Shown here in pieces: positions 5,475-6,919 of a stretch of DNA of 6,919 bases. Within the stretch, counting starts at the first letter, position 1; each line of letters opens with the position of its first letter. The DNA comes from Thermoplasmata archaeon M9B1D. Its GTDB lineage: Archaea > Thermoplasmatota > E2 > DHVEG-1. The position numbers and the translations under genes were made by a program. The stretch spans positions 1 through 6,919 of the forward strand of contig MUGC01000061.1 in the NCBI GenBank assembly GCA_002900535.1, written 5' to 3'. The notes under the pieces are model-generated. The model was not told where the DNA came from. It worked only from the letters and a program-made list of their open reading frames with translations, and ran no database searches.

Positions 5475-5598
5475 GTTTTTGTTCCACTTCTATGTTAGAT
5501 TTTCATGTTATATATTTATTTCTAAAATTATGACAATAATTGATATAATTTTTACATCCCTGAATTTTTAATATTTGTTTTTTTTATTATAACGTCAA

Positions 5599-5612
5599 AA
5601 AAAGTACTTTTT
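5599..5612. repeat. Perfect 14-bp palindrome upstream of polB
   Basis: AAAAAGTACTTTTT equals its own reverse complement over 14 bases. It sits about 7 bases upstream of the TATA-like AATTATATATAC at 5619-5630, and partly overlaps the alternative TTTTTATAG. Such a position suits a dimeric regulator next to TBP/TFB. It is also built mostly of A and T runs, which makes chance palindromes more likely in this base composition. Confidence 0.4.
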
Positions 5613-5670
5613 ATAGAAAATTATATATACTGGAGCATAAAAATATCTTGGGTTTGGAATACCGTAATTC

Positions 5671-5715
5671 TAAAAACTATGTTCGTGTATACAGTTTTTA
5701 CAAATTTTATTTTTT
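5671..5715 (+). promoter_or_regulatory. Hairpin plus T-rich tract in the polB leader
   Basis: TAAAAACT (5671-5678) and AGTTTTTA (5693-5700) are exact inverted repeats around a 14-base interval. Inside, further pairs form with one mismatch and a G-U pair, and two more A-T pairs form outside after one mismatch. The hairpin is followed at 5705-5715 by TTTTATTTTTT and then by the polB start at 5729. If transcription starts upstream, this resembles an attenuator or leader structure. The stem is AU-rich and only moderately stable. It could also be a DNA operator or chance. Confidence 0.35.
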
Positions 5716-5728
5716 ATGGGACGGGCAG

Positions 5729-6919
5729 ATGGAATCAATTATAAGATCATTCTCAGAGCATGGTACCTTTATACAACCAAATGCATTAGATTATATTTTA
5801 TCAAAAAAAAATCCTCAGGAATTTACAACTTTTATTAAAAAAAATTTAAAAGAATATCCTCTTGTGTTAACACTTGATTTTGTTAAAAATCTTGAACAGT
5901 CAACTAAAGTTGAGGAGATAAAAAAACCACTTTCTAACTCAATTGAAATTAAAGAAATTCAATCAAAAGTACTTTCATCAATTTATGGTGGAGGTTTAAA
6001 AATAGAACAATTCAGTGATTTAGATTTGGAGTATGATGATCCTGATAAAGATGATGAAATAAGTATATCCGAAACAGAGATAGAACAAACTTTGCCTCAG
6101 AAAATTAATATAAAAAAAATTAAGGGATGGAATCCAAAATCACGCGAATATCAAGCAGAAATTAACATAATAAAAGATATAACTGGTAATAGTCTTTGTG
6201 AGGGAACTACTGGCGATTTTACCAAGCTTTTTGTAAATAGATTTAACTCTTTGAGAAAAATTATTAGAAATCAAAGAAGGGAGCTTTCAAATGCAATATC
6301 AATAAAAAGAATAAAAAAAAGTGGGCTTAAAGAAATACAAATCGTTGGAATTGTAAAAGATGTCAGGACTACTACAAACGGTCATAGACTAATTGAACTC
6401 GAAGATGAAACAGAGACACAAATGTGCATTGCATTAAAAAATTCTCGTGAAATTTTACAACTAGCAAATGAGGTTGTACTAGATGAAATAATAGGCATTC
6501 GTGGTCAGCTTAGTAAAAATGGTGATCTACTTATTATTCATAATATTATATACCCTGATATTTCTATTAACTATGAGACTCATAAAGCAGATATACCTGT
6601 TTATGCAGCGTTTCTTTCTGATATCCATGTAGGGAGTAAGCAATTCATGGAAAAAGAATGGCAAGCATTTCTCAGATGGATAAATGGTGACATGGGAAAT
6701 AGCAGACAAAGAGATGTAGCTGGTAAAATAAAATACTTGGTGATTCCTGGTGATGTTGTTGATGGGATAGGTATTTACCCAAATCAAGAAAATGAATTAG
6801 CAATAGTTGATGTTTATAGACAATATGAAGCACTTGCTGAACAACTAAGTCTTATTCCAGATTATATATCAATGATAATACAACCTGGAAATCATGATGC
6901 AGTAAGACCTGCAGAGCCA
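5729..6919 (+). CDS. polB: DNA polymerase D small subunit DP1 (exonuclease subunit), 3' end cut off by window edge
   Basis: DP1 is the proofreading partner of the catalytic DP2 in the archaeal replicase PolD. The visible 397 codons are about two thirds of the usual roughly 600. In order: an N-terminal helical domain (1-60, MESIIRSFSEHGTFIQPNAL); an acidic linker (97-128); a helical region with WNPKSREYQ and FVNRFNSLRKIIRNQRR; an OB fold (about 199-277, QIVGIVKDVRTTTNGHRLIEL); and the calcineurin-like phosphoesterase domain. The metal-binding motifs there are intact: SDIHVGS (Asp298, His300), GDVVDG (Asp342, Asp345) and GNHD (387-390). This indicates an active 3'-5' exonuclease. The ATG at 5729 gives the usual DP1 N-terminus but has only a weak G-rich site upstream (GGGACGGG). 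In-frame TTG codons at 5648 and 5654 are less likely starts. The gene is divergent from DUF424. The rest of the domain lies past the right edge. Confidence 0.96.
   Translation, partial: MESIIRSFSEHGTFIQPNALDYILSKKNPQEFTTFIKKNLKEYPLVLTLDFVKNLEQSTKVEEIKKPLSNSIEIKEIQSKVLSSIYGGGLKIEQFSDLDLEYDDPDKDDEISISETEIEQTLPQKINIKKIKGWNPKSREYQAEINIIKDITGNSLCEGTTGDFTKLFVNRFNSLRKIIRNQRRELSNAISIKRIKKSGLKEIQIVGIVKDVRTTTNGHRLIELEDETETQMCIALKNSREILQLANEVVLDEIIGIRGQLSKNGDLLIIHNIIYPDISINYETHKADIPVYAAFLSDIHVGSKQFMEKEWQAFLRWINGDMGNSRQRDVAGKIKYLVIPGDVVDGIGIYPNQENELAIVDVYRQYEALAEQLSLIPDYISMIIQPGNHDAVRPAEP

Larger units (their letters stand above)
5475..5728. promoter_or_regulatory. Divergent intergenic region between DUF424 and polB
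   Basis: These 254 very AT-rich bases hold no convincing gene. For DUF424 (minus strand) a TATA-like AATAAATATATAAC lies at 5507-5520, about 40 bases before the start codon; a 25-base spacing puts transcription start near 5489, giving a short leader. For polB (plus strand), TTTTTATAG (5608-5616) and AATTATATATAC (5619-5630) are candidates. They would give transcripts starting near 5637-5651 and a leader of about 80-90 bases. The region also holds the 14-bp palindrome and the hairpin listed separately. The polB frame is open without an ATG from 5564 on, probably by chance. Confidence 0.5.

Noticed and set aside
5475..5490. Origin-recognition-box-like sequence (GAAGTGGAACAAAAAC on the minus strand) near polB, suggesting an origin
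   Set aside because: It only loosely recalls the archaeal ORB core, lacks the G-rich end, occurs once and has no cdc6/orc1 gene beside it in the window.
5716..5838. ATG at 5716 as a start for polB or for a short upstream peptide
   Set aside because: It is out of frame with polB and stops after 40 codons with no recognisable product. The ATG at 5729 gives the expected DP1 N-terminus.
6527..6787. 86-codon minus-strand open frame opposite polB
   Set aside because: It lies opposite the OB-fold end and phosphoesterase motifs of DP1, which explain the sequence fully.
1..6919. CRISPR array, tRNA, rRNA, insertion sequence or attachment site
   Set aside because: No spaced direct repeats, cloverleaf-like segments, transposase motifs or terminal repeats were seen; nearly all DNA is accounted for by compact, recognised genes.

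Overview
This AT-rich window reads as archaeal, and more specifically euryarchaeal in the broad sense. It carries the small subunit of DNA polymerase D (an archaea-only replicase absent from classical Crenarchaeota), an ArfC/RIB7-type riboflavin reductase that closely resembles the methanogen enzyme, a DUF424 protein (an archaeal family), and a membrane gene set in the order of the Thermococcus/Pyrococcus mbhA-H genes. Nothing seen fixes the lineage further. A Thermoplasmata-like or other uncultured AT-rich euryarchaeote is a guess, not a result.

Layout. Positions 1-3260 are one minus-strand operon of eight genes read right to left: mnhE, mnhF, mnhG, a DUF4040/MbhD-like gene, an MbhE-like gene, mnhB, mnhC and mnhD. 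mnhD runs off the left edge. All seven junctions overlap by 1 or 4 bases, and every gene has a strong Shine-Dalgarno sequence. Together they encode the sodium/proton-translocating membrane arm shared by Mrp antiporters and Mrp-linked respiratory hydrogenases. The genes that would tell an Mrp antiporter from an Mbh-type hydrogenase, or a related complex, would lie beyond base 1.

Positions 3261-3411 are a divergent promoter region. On the plus strand follows a tight three-gene operon: thyX (flavin-dependent thymidylate synthase), arfC (reductase of riboflavin/F420 precursor synthesis) and a Mut7-C RNase-domain protein with a zinc ribbon. ThyX uses FAD, and ArfC makes a precursor of flavins and deazaflavins, so the first two genes are metabolically connected. 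The third looks like an RNA-processing enzyme and its link is unclear.

The Mut7-C gene ends tail-to-tail, overlapping by 6 bases, with a minus-strand DUF424 gene (5178-5474). A second divergent intergenic region (5475-5728) separates DUF424 from polB, the DP1 subunit of polymerase D, which runs off the right edge after 397 codons with its exonuclease-type phosphoesterase motifs intact. This intergenic region holds a perfect 14-bp palindrome, TATA-like sequences and a hairpin followed by a T-rich tract just before the polB start. These are the least explained sequences in the window.

No RNA genes, CRISPR arrays, insertion sequences or clear signs of horizontal transfer were seen. I found no convincing new system. 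The most useful leads are the identity of the truncated membrane complex, the polB leader, and the thyX-arfC-Mut7-C association.
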